NCBI RefSeq assembly: GCF_003265345.1
Contig: NZ_QFWW01000026.1
Coordinates: 124,001 to 188,000, forward strand
Origin: Lentzea terrae
GTDB taxonomy: Bacteria; Actinomycetota; Actinomycetes; Mycobacteriales; Pseudonocardiaceae
Reading direction: 5' to 3'
DNA: 64,000 nt
Shown in pieces: positions 52,337 through 61,756 of the stretch; the stretch's first letter is position 1, and each line of letters begins with the position of its first letter. The position numbers and the translations under genes were made by a program. The notes under the pieces were generated by a model that searched no databases, was not told where the DNA came from, and saw only the letters and a list, made by a program, of their open reading frames with translations.

Positions 52337-52980
52337 CCGGGAAGCTGGACCGTCCCGTCCGGTGAGTCGCGCCACTGGACGAACGGGCGGTCCAGCTTCC
52401 ACCCCGTGCCGTCGTGGTCGAGCACGCGGTTCTCGCACGTGTCCACGTTGGACAGCGACTCGAACAGTTCGATGCTCCAGTCGAACAACCTGCGGCACAG
52501 CAACCTGATCGTCAGACCGTGCGACACGATCAGCACCGTCTTGGGATGCGTCTCGGCCTCGTGCAACCGGACTTGAAGACCGTCCAGGAACGCCGCCACT
52601 CGGTCGTCCACGTCCGCGCCGGACTCGCCGTTGGGCAGCCGGAAGAAGAAGTGCCCGAACGCGTGCCGCTGGTGCTTGAGCATCTCCTGCTCCATCGGGT
52701 CCTGGAGGTTGCCCCAGTCCTGCTCGCGCACCCGCGGCTCGGTGACGACGCGCTCGGCGTCGACGCCGAGCAGCTCGAACGTGCGGCGCGTCCGCTTGTA
52801 CGGCGACACGTAGGCCGCGACCGGCCCGTCGCCGATCAGCCCCCTGATCGTGGGACCGGCCGCCCTGGCCTGGCGTTCGCCCAGGTCGGTCAGGGGGAGG
52901 GCGTGGTCGGGGATGCGGCAGTAGGCGAGCTCGTCGACGTTGCCGAGGCTCTGGCCGTGGCGCAGCAGGATGATCCGCAC
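52333..52980 (-). CDS. Histidine phosphatase family (phosphoglycerate-mutase-like) protein
   Basis: The 215-residue protein begins with the catalytic [17 protein letters not shown] (RHG motif, His8). It contains [14 protein letters not shown] and [19 protein letters not shown] with the second catalytic histidine near residue 150. [12 protein letters not shown] segment carries the acid. It acts on a phosphorylated metabolite in the cytosol; the substrate cannot be named. The start ATG 52980 is the only reasonable one. It overlaps the L32 gene end by 4 nt. Confidence 0.88.
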   Translation of the reverse strand: MRIILLRHGQSLGNVDELAYCRIPDHALPLTDLGERQARAAGPTIRGLIGDGPVAAYVSPYKRTRRTFELLGVDAERVVTEPRVREQDWGNLQDPMEQEMLKHQRHAFGHFFFRLPNGESGADVDDRVAAFLDGLQVRLHEAETHPKTVLIVSHGLTIRLLCRRLFDWSIELFESLSNVDTCENRVLDHDGTGWKLDRPFVQWRDSPDGTVQLPG

Positions 52981-53054
52981 GCATCCATCGTGCCTCAGCC
53001 GGGCATCCTGCTCGGGCGTTACAGTGCTGGGCGAGTCGAGGAGGATGGCGTCAC

Positions 53055-53374
53055 ATGATCAAGTACATCGCGCTGTACAAGAAGCCCGCCGACCCCGAGG
53101 GCTTCGACGAGAGGTACTTCGAAACGCACCTGCCGATCGTGAAATCCGTGCCGGGGCTGGTGCGTGCCGAGGTCGCCAAGGTGCAGCGGGTCGTCCTGGC
53201 CGGGTTCCTCGGCGAGAACGAGCCATACATGATCGCGGAGATGTACTTCGACTCGGCCGAGTCGATGAAGGCCGCCGTGCAGACGCCCGAGTGGGCCTCG
53301 TCGGGCGCGAACCTCGCAGAGATCGGTGGCATGGAGCTCGTCGCGATGTTCAGCGCCGAGGTGGTGGTCGAGAA

Positions 53375-53378
<4 letters not shown>
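53055..53378 (+). CDS. EthD-family small protein
   Basis: A 107-residue dimeric alpha/beta-barrel protein of the EthD type: MIKYIALYKKPADPEGFDER, then HLPIVKSVPGLVRAEVAKVQ and EPYMIAEMYFDSAESMKAAV. EthD-like proteins accompany degradation of ethers, aromatics or polyketides and may act as isomerase-like or muconolactone-isomerase-type enzymes. GAGGAGG lies 11 nt before ATG 53055. The hydroxyacyl-CoA dehydrogenase gene starts inside its stop (GTGA), so they form one unit. Confidence 0.85.
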
Positions 53379-54190
<812 letters not shown>

Positions 54191-54200
54191 ATAGTTGGCC

Positions 54201-55361
54201 GTGCACATTCGGGAGTACACCGAGGACGACCTCGACGCCGTGTTCCGGCTCCGCAAGCTCGCGTTCAACGCGAGCGAGCGACCGGAACGGCTGGTCACGC
54301 CGGGCAGGCACGGGCTGGTCGCGGAGATCGACGGCAAGGTCGCCGGAGTGCTCGGCATCGGTGAGTACGCGCAGTTCTACGGTGGTGCCGCGGTCCCGAT
54401 GGGCGGGATCGGCGGCGTCGCTGTCGACGGGGCCACGCGCGGCCGGGGTGTCGCGACTGCGTTGCTCGACGCGGCACTGCCGGTGATGCGGGAGCACGGC
54501 CAGCCCGTCTCCGTGCTCTACGCGACCGTGCCGACCCTGTACCGGAGCCGCGGCTGGGAGCGCGCCGGGCTCTTCGAGTGGGTCGAGGTCCCGATGGACA
54601 GGGTGCTCGCCGCCCCGAAACCAGCCGAGCGGATACCTTCGCGCCCGGCTGATGAGAGCGATCTCACCGCGCTGCGCGACTGCTACCTCGAGGTGGCGCG
54701 GACCATCGACGGCATGGCCGACCGCCGCCCGCCGCGGATCGACGTCGCGAAGGTGCTCGAGATGGACGTGGTGAGCGTGCTGCCCGGCCCGAACGGCCTG
54801 CGCGGCTATCTGACGGCTCAGCGCGAGCCCGGCGGCGGCGACATGGGCCGCCTCAAGGTACTCGACCTCATCGGTGTGGACGTCGAGGCCCAGCTGAACC
54901 TGCTGGCCTCGCTCAAGTCGTGGGCCGGCACGCTCGACGCCATCGACCTGCAGATCACCGACCCCGCCACGCTCGCGCTGCTCGGCGCGACGCCGATGCG
55001 GTACTCGGTGTCGACCTCCACGTGGATGCTGCGCGTCGTCGACCTGCCCGCCGCGGTGGCCGCACGTGGCTGGCCGCGCCTGGCAGACGCCGCCGTCGAC
55101 GTGGAGATCATCGACGAGCACGCGCCGTGGCACGCGGGCAACCAGCGCATCGTCGTCGAGGACGGCGAGGTGCGCGTCGAACCCGGCGGCACCGGGGCGG
55201 TCCGGTTGCACGCGCGGGCGCTGGGCCCGTGGTTCACCGGCTTCCAGAACACGCATGCGTTGCGGCGCGCCGGTTTGCTGGAGGGCGACCCGGCCGACGC
55301 GGTGGTCCTGGACCAGCTCGTCGGCGCGTCCGGCGTCCCGCGGCTGGCGGACTTCTTCTGA
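54201..55361 (+). CDS. Eis-type GNAT acetyltransferase with SCP2-like C-terminal domain
   Basis: The 386-residue protein has the Eis layout. The N-terminal GNAT domain shows IGGVAVDGATRGRGVATALLD near residue 75 and YATVPTLYRSRGWERAGLF with the likely general-acid tyrosine. A second GNAT-like domain spans 150-270, and an SCP2-type domain ends in GVPRLADFF. In Eis the C-terminal phenylalanine carboxylate acts as the catalytic base, and the terminal Phe is conserved here. Eis acetylates aminoglycosides and protein lysines, so modest aminoglycoside acetylation is conceivable. GTG 54201 or TTG 54195 could be the start; neither has a strong ribosome site. Confidence 0.87.
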   Translation: MHIREYTEDDLDAVFRLRKLAFNASERPERLVTPGRHGLVAEIDGKVAGVLGIGEYAQFYGGAAVPMGGIGGVAVDGATRGRGVATALLDAALPVMREHGQPVSVLYATVPTLYRSRGWERAGLFEWVEVPMDRVLAAPKPAERIPSRPADESDLTALRDCYLEVARTIDGMADRRPPRIDVAKVLEMDVVSVLPGPNGLRGYLTAQREPGGGDMGRLKVLDLIGVDVEAQLNLLASLKSWAGTLDAIDLQITDPATLALLGATPMRYSVSTSTWMLRVVDLPAAVAARGWPRLADAAVDVEIIDEHAPWHAGNQRIVVEDGEVRVEPGGTGAVRLHARALGPWFTGFQNTHALRRAGLLEGDPADAVVLDQLVGASGVPRLADFF

Positions 55362-56146
55362 TGACCGACGTCTACCACGAGGTCATGCGCACGATCTGGG
55401 ACCACAACCTGCACTTCGGGCTCTGGACGTCCGAAGAGGACGAGTCCCCGAACCGCGTCGCGGCCGAACGCATGACCGCGCTGCACATCGACAAGCTCGG
55501 CGCGCGGCACGGCTGGCGCGTGCTGGACCTGGGCCGCAGGGTCGGCACATCGGCCTTCCGCTTGGCCGAGGCGTCGCACGCCGACATCGTGTCGGTGTCC
55601 CCGTGCGCCGAACACGTCCACCGCGCCAACGTCCGTGCGGAAGCGCTGTTCGTCGACGACCAGGTCCGGTTCGTGCACGGTGATCCGCACGCGCTGCCGT
55701 TCGCCGCCGACACGTTCGACGCGGCCTGGGCCGTGGAGACGTTGCCGCACCTGGGGGACCGCGTCGGCGTCCTGCGCGAGCTGGCCCGCGTGGTGCGGCC
55801 GTCGGGTGTGGTCGTGGTGTCCGACTTCGTGCAGCGCAAGCCGGTTTCGCAGGGGGTGCTGGACGAGCTGCAGCCGGTCCTGACCACCTACGACATCGAC
55901 GAGCTGCCGACGTTCGGCGGTTACCCGAAGTTGCTGGCCGCAGCGGGTTTGCAGGTCGTGGAGCTGCTGGACCTCAGCGCGGAGGCGCGCAAGACCCTGC
56001 CGCGCATGCAGGCCGGTGCTCGCAAGCACTACGACGCTCTTGTTGCGGCGCACGGAGAAGCGGCGCGGCAGTATCTCGACCAGCTGTTGTCGCCGGTCGC
56101 GGTCCAGCCGTCGCTCGGCTATCTGCTGGCGGTCGCGCGCGTCTGA
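55361..56146 (+). CDS. SAM-dependent class I methyltransferase with altered glycine motif
   Basis: The 261-residue protein has a seven-strand methyltransferase core. Motif I reads VLDLGRRVGTSAFRLAE, with two arginines replacing the usual GCGxG, motif II-III includes VHGDPHALPFAADTFDAAWA, and a post-motif ELARVVRPSGVVVVSDF follows. The first 35 residues (VYHEVMRTIWDHNLHFGLWT) are like those of terpenoid and small-molecule methyltransferases. The substrate is unknown. The ATG overlaps the Eis-like stop by one base, so the two genes are coupled. The altered motif might weaken SAM binding. Confidence 0.8.
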   Translation: MTDVYHEVMRTIWDHNLHFGLWTSEEDESPNRVAAERMTALHIDKLGARHGWRVLDLGRRVGTSAFRLAEASHADIVSVSPCAEHVHRANVRAEALFVDDQVRFVHGDPHALPFAADTFDAAWAVETLPHLGDRVGVLRELARVVRPSGVVVVSDFVQRKPVSQGVLDELQPVLTTYDIDELPTFGGYPKLLAAAGLQVVELLDLSAEARKTLPRMQAGARKHYDALVAAHGEAARQYLDQLLSPVAVQPSLGYLLAVARV

Positions 56147-56183
56147 GTTCGTGCATATGTGTCCGCCAAGTAACAATGAACGG

Positions 56184-57161
56184 GTGACGGGGGACGACGT
56201 CAGGCACGCCTACGGCGACAACATGGGTTGGCGCCTGAAGGGCTATGCGAAGAAGCACAGCGGGCCACCGGTCAGCGTGCGGGAGATCACCCGCGCGCAG
56301 TTCGTGGAGATCCGGCCGTTGTTCGACGCGGAGGACAACCCGTGGCTGGTCGACCTGCACGAGGTGAGCCCGGAGATCTGGGCGCGCGTCGAGCAGGTGC
56401 TCGGGCCGCTCGACCGGGACCAGGACTACTACGTCACCGGGTACCCGCTGGACTGGGACAAGGATCCCGTCCAGGTCGCCCGTGACCTGATCGACGAACG
56501 GTTCCCGCTCGCGACGGCGGCCTTCCTCGGCGGCAGCGTCGCGGCCGGCAACTACACGGCGAACTCGGACCTGGACGTCGTCGTGATCGTCGACGACCTG
56601 CCGTGCGCCTACCGGGAGACGCTGGAGCACCGCGGCTGGCCGGTCGAGCTGTTCTGCCACACGATCGAGACGTTCCAGGACTTCGTGGCCAGGGACACCC
56701 AGGACCGGCGCCCTCCGTTGCTGCACATGTGCGCCGACGGCTTTCTCATGCTCGACGCCGACGGCACCGGCCAGCGCATGCGGGCCGAGGCACGCGCTCT
56801 GCTGGACGTCGGCCCGCCGATCCCGACCGCCACGGAACTGGAGGACCGCCGCTACGGGGCCACCGACCTGCTGGAAGACCTGATCGGGGCGCGGGACGAC
56901 GACGAGCGGCTGTTCGTCGCGGCCCGGCTGCTGACCTGCGCGGGCGAGCTGGCGCTGGTCGTGCAGAACCGGTGGCTGGGACACGGCAAGTGGCTGCTCC
57001 GGCGGCTCAAGGAGGCCAAGGCCGACGAGCTCGTGGACGCCTACCGGGCGTTGGCGCGGGGCGAGGGCGCCGACTGGTTCATCGAGGTCGTCGAGCACAT
57101 CCTGGTGTCCGCCGGCGGCCGGCTGGAGGTCGGTTACCGCCGGGAGGCGACCCCTCGGTAG
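56184..57161 (+). CDS. Nucleotidyltransferase-fold protein with N-terminal extension
   Basis: The 325-residue protein has a Pol-beta-type nucleotidyltransferase motif, AAFLGGSVAAGNYTANSDLD, near residue 118. The second acidic pair is VVVIVDD, so two metal ligands are plausible. The helical C-terminal part (TATELEDRRYGATDLLEDLI onward) resembles the DUF4111/KNTase-like substrate-binding bundle. An extra 90-residue N-terminal region (PLFDAEDNPWLVDLHEVSPE) precedes it and is not recognised. GTG 56184 is chosen; ATG 56223 is an alternative. Members transfer nucleotides to antibiotics or act as toxins in MNT/HEPN pairs. No antitoxin partner is visible. Confidence 0.75.
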   Translation: MTGDDVRHAYGDNMGWRLKGYAKKHSGPPVSVREITRAQFVEIRPLFDAEDNPWLVDLHEVSPEIWARVEQVLGPLDRDQDYYVTGYPLDWDKDPVQVARDLIDERFPLATAAFLGGSVAAGNYTANSDLDVVVIVDDLPCAYRETLEHRGWPVELFCHTIETFQDFVARDTQDRRPPLLHMCADGFLMLDADGTGQRMRAEARALLDVGPPIPTATELEDRRYGATDLLEDLIGARDDDERLFVAARLLTCAGELALVVQNRWLGHGKWLLRRLKEAKADELVDAYRALARGEGADWFIEVVEHILVSAGGRLEVGYRREATPR

Positions 57162-57180
57162 ATCCGTATCCTTCCGGTTC

Positions 57181-57792
57181 GTGCTGCTCATCGTCCTGGA
57201 GCTGATCGGGATCGCCGTGTTCGCCGCGTCCGGTGCGGTGGCCGCGGTGCGCGCTCGGCTGGACGTGTTCGGCGTGACCGTCCTGGCGCTCACCACCGCG
57301 TTGGGCGGCGGGATCATCCGCGACCTGCTGCTGGGCGTGCACCCGCCGACCAGCCTGCGGAACTGGCCGTACCTCCTGGTCGCCGGCGGCACCGGTCTGA
57401 TCGTCTTCTGGTTCCACCCGCAGGTCGCCAAGCTCCGACGCACGGTGTTGTTGTTGGACGCCGTGGGGCTCGGTCTGTTCGTCACGTCCGGCACCACCAC
57501 CGCGTTGGCTCTCGGCGCCACGCCCTACGCCGCGTGCCTCATCGGCATGACGACGGGTATCGGTGGCGGCGCGGTTCGTGACCTCCTCCTCCGAGAGATT
57601 CCTCTGGTCCTGAGGAGAGAGATCTACGCCGTGGCAGCACTCGCCGGGGCGGTGGCCGTTGCGCTGGGCGAGTGGGCACGGTTGCCGAAAGACCTGGTCG
57701 CGCTGACTGGTGCGTCAATAATCATCACCATCAGGCTGATTGCGCTGTGGCGAAAGTGGAATGCGCCGGTCGCGCGGGGCCTGGAGGGTTAA
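57181..57792 (+). CDS. TRIC-type (YadS/UPF0126) membrane channel protein
   Basis: The 203-residue protein has seven hydrophobic segments arranged as two related repeats. Each carries the family signature GGGxxRDLLL: TTALGGGIIRDLLLGVHPP and TTGIGGGAVRDLLLREIPL. Bacterial TRIC homologues form trimeric cation (K+) channels, though some family members have been linked to glycine transport. GTG 57181 lies just after the previous gene. The start of mprA is 69 nt downstream on the same strand. Confidence 0.88.
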   Translation: MLLIVLELIGIAVFAASGAVAAVRARLDVFGVTVLALTTALGGGIIRDLLLGVHPPTSLRNWPYLLVAGGTGLIVFWFHPQVAKLRRTVLLLDAVGLGLFVTSGTTTALALGATPYAACLIGMTTGIGGGAVRDLLLREIPLVLRREIYAVAALAGAVAVALGEWARLPKDLVALTGASIIITIRLIALWRKWNAPVARGLEG

Positions 57793-57822
57793 CACTGAAC
57801 TCACACCCGCAGTTAGGGCGCT

Positions 57823-57848
57823 TCTCAGGCGGCTCTCAGATCCCTCAG
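57823..57848 (+). promoter_or_regulatory. Direct CTCAG repeats upstream of mprA (candidate MprA autoregulatory box)
   Basis: TCTCAG occurs at 57823-57828 and 57834-57839 (11-nt period), with CCTCAG at 57843-57848. The array ends 13 nt before the mprA ATG, and no Shine-Dalgarno is evident there. Mycobacterial MprA binds loosely conserved direct repeats upstream of its own gene, so autoregulation is expected. The exact match to the mycobacterial box cannot be verified here. Confidence 0.5.
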
Positions 57849-57861
57849 CAACACTGCCCCT

Positions 57862-58557
57862 ATGCGCATCCTCGTTGTCGATGACGATCGGGCGGTCAGG
57901 GAGTCACTCCGCCGTTCGCTCCAGTTCAACGGCTACCAGGTCGAGACTGCCGGAGACGGCATGCAGGCCCTGGAGTCGGTGACTGCCGCCAGGCCGGACG
58001 CCATGGTGCTCGACGTGATGATGCCGCGGCTGGACGGGCTGGAGGTGTGCCGGCGCCTTCGCAGCACCGGTGATGACCTGCCGATCCTCGTGCTGACCGC
58101 GCGGGACGCCGTGAGCGACCGCGTGTCCGGGTTGGACGCCGGGGCCGACGACTACCTGCCCAAGCCGTTCGCGCTGGAGGAACTGCTGGCACGACTGCGC
58201 GCGCTGCTGCGCCGTGCCGCCCAGGACAACGACGCGAGCCAGCAGTCCGCGGCCGTCCTCAAGTTCGCCGACCTCGAGCTGGACCCGTCCACCAGGGACG
58301 TCCGCCGCGGCGACCGCTCCATCAGCCTCACCCGCACCGAGTTCGCGCTGCTCGAGCTCCTGCTGGCGCACCCGCGCCAGGTGCTGACGCGCAGCCGCAT
58401 CCTGGAGGACGTGTGGGGATACGACTTCCCGACCTCGGGCAACGCACTCGAGGTCTACGTCGGGTACCTGCGCCGCAAGACGGAGGCGGATGGCGAGCCG
58501 AGGCTGATCCACACGGTCCGTGGGGTGGGCTATGTCCTCCGGGAGACCCCTCCGTGA
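57862..58557 (+). CDS. mprA: MprA-like OmpR-family response regulator
   Basis: A 231-residue regulator with receiver acidic pocket [18 protein letters not shown], phosphoacceptor in [16 protein letters not shown], conserved lysine in [17 protein letters not shown], and a C-terminal winged helix ending [17 protein letters not shown]. The match to M. tuberculosis MprA is very close by recall over most of its length. MprAB responds to envelope stress and controls sigma factors and proteases in mycobacteria. The kinase gene starts inside this stop codon (GTGA). Direct CTCAG repeats lie just upstream. Confidence 0.93.
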   Translation: MRILVVDDDRAVRESLRRSLQFNGYQVETAGDGMQALESVTAARPDAMVLDVMMPRLDGLEVCRRLRSTGDDLPILVLTARDAVSDRVSGLDAGADDYLPKPFALEELLARLRALLRRAAQDNDASQQSAAVLKFADLELDPSTRDVRRGDRSISLTRTEFALLELLLAHPRQVLTRSRILEDVWGYDFPTSGNALEVYVGYLRRKTEADGEPRLIHTVRGVGYVLRETPP

Positions 58558-59942
58558 TCGGTGAACCCCAGGGACGGCTGCAGAAGGCGTCGCTGCGGGC
58601 TCGGGTCACCTGGCTCGCGGCGTTCTGCGTCGCCGGAGCCGTCGCGTTGGTGTCGCTCGGTGCGTACATGATCGTGAAGAAGAGCGTGTACGACGCGCTC
58701 GACGAGGGTCTGCGCTCGCGTGCCGCCACGGTGGCGAACGGCAAGAAGGTCACCTCGCCGGACGAGGTCGAGAACTACCCGGCGGCGTTCCTCGCGGCCG
58801 GCGACGTCAGGATGGGCGTGCTGCTGGCGGGGTCCGGGAAGATCATCTACCCGAAGGAGACCGACCCGCCGCCCACGGTCGAGGAGGCCTGGGACGTCGC
58901 GCAGGGCGAGCGCGACGAGTTCATCTGGACCGACCACAAGACCGAGTCGCGGGTCATCGCGGCCAAGTACCAGCCGGGTCAGGCGATCATCATCGCCCAG
59001 TCGATGGTGCCGCAACGGACCACCCTGGCGAAGCTCAGCGTGGTGTTGCTGCTGATCGGCGGGGCGGGCGTGCTGCTCGCGGCGATCGCGGGCACGGCGG
59101 TCGCCCGGACGAGCCTCCGGCCGGTGCAACGGCTGACCGAGGCCACCGAACGCGTCGCGAACACCGGTGACCTGACGCCGATCCCGGTGTCGGGCGACGA
59201 CGAGCTGGCGCGGTTGACGCACAGCTTCAACGCCATGCTCGGCGCGGTCGCGGAGTCGCAGGAACGGCAACGCCGTCTGGTCGCCGACGCGGGCCACGAG
59301 CTGCGCACGCCGTTGACCTCCATGCGCACCAACCTGGAGCTGCTGCTCGCGTCGGAACGCCCGGACTCGCCCACGTTGTCCTCCGAGGACAAGCAGGAGA
59401 TCCAGGCGGACGTGCGCGGCCAGCTCGACGAGCTGACCACGCTGATCGGTGACCTGGTCGAACTCGCCCGCGAGGACGCGCCCCAGGTCATCCACGAACC
59501 CGTAGACCTCGTCGAGGTGGTAGAACGGTCGTTGGACCGCGCGCGCCGACGCGCCTCGAACGACGTCACGTTCGACGTGCAGCTGCAACCGTGGACACTT
59601 CTGGGTGATTCAAGTGCTCTCGAGCGCGCGGTGCTGAACCTCCTCGACAACGCGGTGAAGTTCAGCCCCTCGGGCTCAGCGGTGCGGCTGAGCCTGCGTC
59701 AGGTGGGCGACGGCAGTGCCGTGGTGGAGGTGGCGGACGCGGGCCCAGGCATCGCGGATGCCGATCTACCTCACGTTTTCGAGCGGTTCTACCGCTCGTC
59801 CGAGGCGCGGACCCTGCCGGGTTCCGGCCTGGGACTCGCCATCGTGAAGCAGGTGGCGCAACGGCACGGCGGCACGGCCACGGCGGGCAGAGCCCCCGAA
59901 GGTGGGGCCCTGTTCACGTTGCGCCTACCCGGACGTCCGTAA
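58554..59942 (+). CDS. mprB: MprB-like sensor histidine kinase
   Basis: The 462-residue membrane kinase has a first membrane helix (residues 20-40, [20 protein letters not shown]), an extracytoplasmic sensor domain of about 120 residues, and a second helix at 165-185. A HAMP domain precedes the dimerisation helix with the phosphoacceptor in [17 protein letters not shown]. The N box is [13 protein letters not shown] and the G boxes are [19 protein letters not shown] and [11 protein letters not shown]. The GTG start overlaps the mprA stop by 4 nt. The sensor domain should perceive envelope damage; in mycobacteria the chaperone DnaK restrains MprB. Confidence 0.92.
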   Translation: MIGEPQGRLQKASLRARVTWLAAFCVAGAVALVSLGAYMIVKKSVYDALDEGLRSRAATVANGKKVTSPDEVENYPAAFLAAGDVRMGVLLAGSGKIIYPKETDPPPTVEEAWDVAQGERDEFIWTDHKTESRVIAAKYQPGQAIIIAQSMVPQRTTLAKLSVVLLLIGGAGVLLAAIAGTAVARTSLRPVQRLTEATERVANTGDLTPIPVSGDDELARLTHSFNAMLGAVAESQERQRRLVADAGHELRTPLTSMRTNLELLLASERPDSPTLSSEDKQEIQADVRGQLDELTTLIGDLVELAREDAPQVIHEPVDLVEVVERSLDRARRRASNDVTFDVQLQPWTLLGDSSALERAVLNLLDNAVKFSPSGSAVRLSLRQVGDGSAVVEVADAGPGIADADLPHVFERFYRSSEARTLPGSGLGLAIVKQVAQRHGGTATAGRAPEGGALFTLRLPGRP

Positions 59943-59952
59943 GGTGGGGCGT

Positions 59953-60783
59953 GTGAGTCATCGCGTGAACGACGATTCTTCGTCGACCTGGGAGACGACG
60001 CCTCCCGCCGGAGACGAACCGACGTCGCGGTTCTCGACGTCCTCTTCGCGGTCGTCGTCGTACTCCTACGACGACGACCCGGCGCCGAGGTTCTCCAAGA
60101 AGAAGGCGAAGAAGAAGCAGCCGTTCTGGAAAGAGCTGCTGGTCATCTTCAGCGTGGCGCTGCTGCTGACCGTCGTCATCCAGACGTTCATCGCGCGCGT
60201 GTTCGTCATCCCGTCGGCCTCGATGGAGACGACCCTGCACGGCTGCACGGGTTGCGTGAACGACAAGGTGCTGGTCGAGAAGATCACGTACCTGTTCAAC
60301 GACCCCCGGCCGGGCGACGTCATCGTCTTCCACGGCCCGCCGAACTGGACCGGTGGCCAGCAGCCGCCGAACTTCCTCGTCGGCACGCTGCAGGACCTCG
60401 GCTCGATGGTGAACCTGTCCGAGCCCAGCGGCACGGACTTCATCAAGCGCGTCATCGCGGTCGGCGGCCAGACCGTCGAGTGCTGCGACGAGCAGGGCCG
60501 GGTGATGGTCGACGGCAAGCCGCTCGACGAGCCGTACCTGAACTTCGGCGGCGGCCCGCGCCAGCAGGATGCGTTCGAGAAGGTCACCGTCCCCGCGGGC
60601 AAGCTGTGGGTGATGGGCGACAACCGCAACAACTCGTCGGACTCGCGCAAGCACGGCGACCCGACGCCTGCTGACGGCGCCATCCCGATCGAGAACGTGG
60701 TGGGCAAGGCCCGCGTGATCGTGATCCCGGTCGGCCGGTGGGGCACCATTTCGGACTACAACCCGCAGACCAGCGGCAAGTAG
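59953..60783 (+). CDS. lepB: Signal peptidase I
   Basis: The 276-residue enzyme has a 60-residue disordered Ser/Asp-rich cytoplasmic N-terminus, a lysine stretch (FSKKKAKKKQPFWKELL), and one transmembrane helix (VIFSVALLLTVVIQTFIARV). The catalytic domain follows, with the nucleophile serine in VIPSASMETTL and the general-base lysine in DFIKRVIAVGGQTV. The late signature is VMGDNRNNSSDSR. It removes signal peptides from exported proteins on the outer membrane face. GTG 59953 follows GGTGGGG. It lies 10 nt after mprB, occupying the place pepD holds in mycobacteria, and may share the MprA-controlled transcript. Confidence 0.92.
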   Translation: MSHRVNDDSSSTWETTPPAGDEPTSRFSTSSSRSSSYSYDDDPAPRFSKKKAKKKQPFWKELLVIFSVALLLTVVIQTFIARVFVIPSASMETTLHGCTGCVNDKVLVEKITYLFNDPRPGDVIVFHGPPNWTGGQQPPNFLVGTLQDLGSMVNLSEPSGTDFIKRVIAVGGQTVECCDEQGRVMVDGKPLDEPYLNFGGGPRQQDAFEKVTVPAGKLWVMGDNRNNSSDSRKHGDPTPADGAIPIENVVGKARVIVIPVGRWGTISDYNPQTSGK

Positions 60784-60798
60784 TTCCTTCCTGACCAA

Positions 60799-60840
60799 CG
60801 TGAAAGCGCCCCGAGCCAACCGGCTCGGGGCGCTTTCACG
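60799..60840. terminator. Bidirectional 19-bp hairpin after lepB
   Basis: The perfect 19-bp arms 60799-60817 and 60822-60840 (core AAAGCGCCCCGAGCC / GGCTCGGGGCGCTTT) enclose the 4-nt loop AACC, between the stop of lepB and that of the convergent permease gene (60851). The A/T ends give short T-runs in both directions, so it should work as a terminator on both strands. Confidence 0.85.
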
Positions 60841-60850
60841 TGCGGCTCGG

Positions 60851-61756
60851 TCAGCCCTTCGTCGACCCCAACGTCAGGCCGCCGACGAACTGCCGCTGCA
60901 GCACGAAGAACACCACCAGCGTGGGCAGCGCGACGAGCAGCGACCCAGCCGCGATCAGGTTGTTGTCGGTGAAGAACGTGCCCTTGAGGTTCTGCAACGC
61001 CGACGTGACCGGCATCTTGTCGCCGTCCTGGATCAGCACCAACGCCCAGAGGAAGTCGTTGTAGATCCAGGTGAACTCCAACGTGGCCAACGCGGCCAGC
61101 ACGGGCCGGCACAGCGGCAGGGTCAGCTGCCAGTACTGCCGGAACACCGACGCGCCGTCGACCCGTGCGGCCTCGGTCAGCTCGTACGGGATCGTCTTCA
61201 TGTAGTTCGACAGCACGAACGTGCAGAAGCCGGACTGGAAGGCGATGTGGATCAGGATCACGCCGAGCTGCGAGTCGATCAGCGAACCGCTCGCGCTGAT
61301 CCACTCGGGGACCTCGATCATCCGGTACAGCCGCCACAGCGGCGTCACGACCACCTGCTGCGGCAACAGGTTGCCCGCGGTGAAGATCATGAGCAGGATC
61401 AGGTTGAACTTGAAGCTGAACCGGGACACACCGAACGCGACCATCGAGCTGAGCAGCAGCGTGATGATCAGCGCCGGAATGGTGATCAGGAACGTGTTCC
61501 AGTAGAAGTGCGGCAGGTCGCCGATCTCCCACGCCTTCGCGAAGTTCTCGAACGTGAGGGACTTCGCGACGGAGAAGTAGCCGTTGACCGACGTGTCGTC
61601 GTACGTGCGCAGCGACGCGTAGACCGCCCACAGCAGCGGAGCCAGAGTCATGAGACACGTCAGGATCAGGAAGACGTGCAACGCGATCCGGGCCGGGGTC
61701 ACCGGGCGCTTCTGGGCAGGAACCGGCGCCGAGGGCCGTTGCAGCATGGCCGTCAC
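60851..61756 (-). CDS. Carbohydrate ABC transporter permease (MalG type)
   Basis: The 301-residue permease has six predicted membrane helices (from ALHVFLILTCLMTLAPLLWA onward) and the EAA loop EAARVDGASVFRQYWQLTLPL near residue 200 that contacts the ATPase. The C-terminus FVGGLTLGSTKG is typical of MalG-type proteins. It starts at GTG inside the stop of the other permease gene (GTGA overlap). Together with the solute-binding lipoprotein it forms a CUT1-type sugar importer. No ATPase gene is present, so a shared MsiK-like ATPase is expected (inference). Confidence 0.92.
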   Translation of the reverse strand: MTAMLQRPSAPVPAQKRPVTPARIALHVFLILTCLMTLAPLLWAVYASLRTYDDTSVNGYFSVAKSLTFENFAKAWEIGDLPHFYWNTFLITIPALIITLLLSSMVAFGVSRFSFKFNLILLMIFTAGNLLPQQVVVTPLWRLYRMIEVPEWISASGSLIDSQLGVILIHIAFQSGFCTFVLSNYMKTIPYELTEAARVDGASVFRQYWQLTLPLCRPVLAALATLEFTWIYNDFLWALVLIQDGDKMPVTSALQNLKGTFFTDNNLIAAGSLLVALPTLVVFFVLQRQFVGGLTLGSTKG

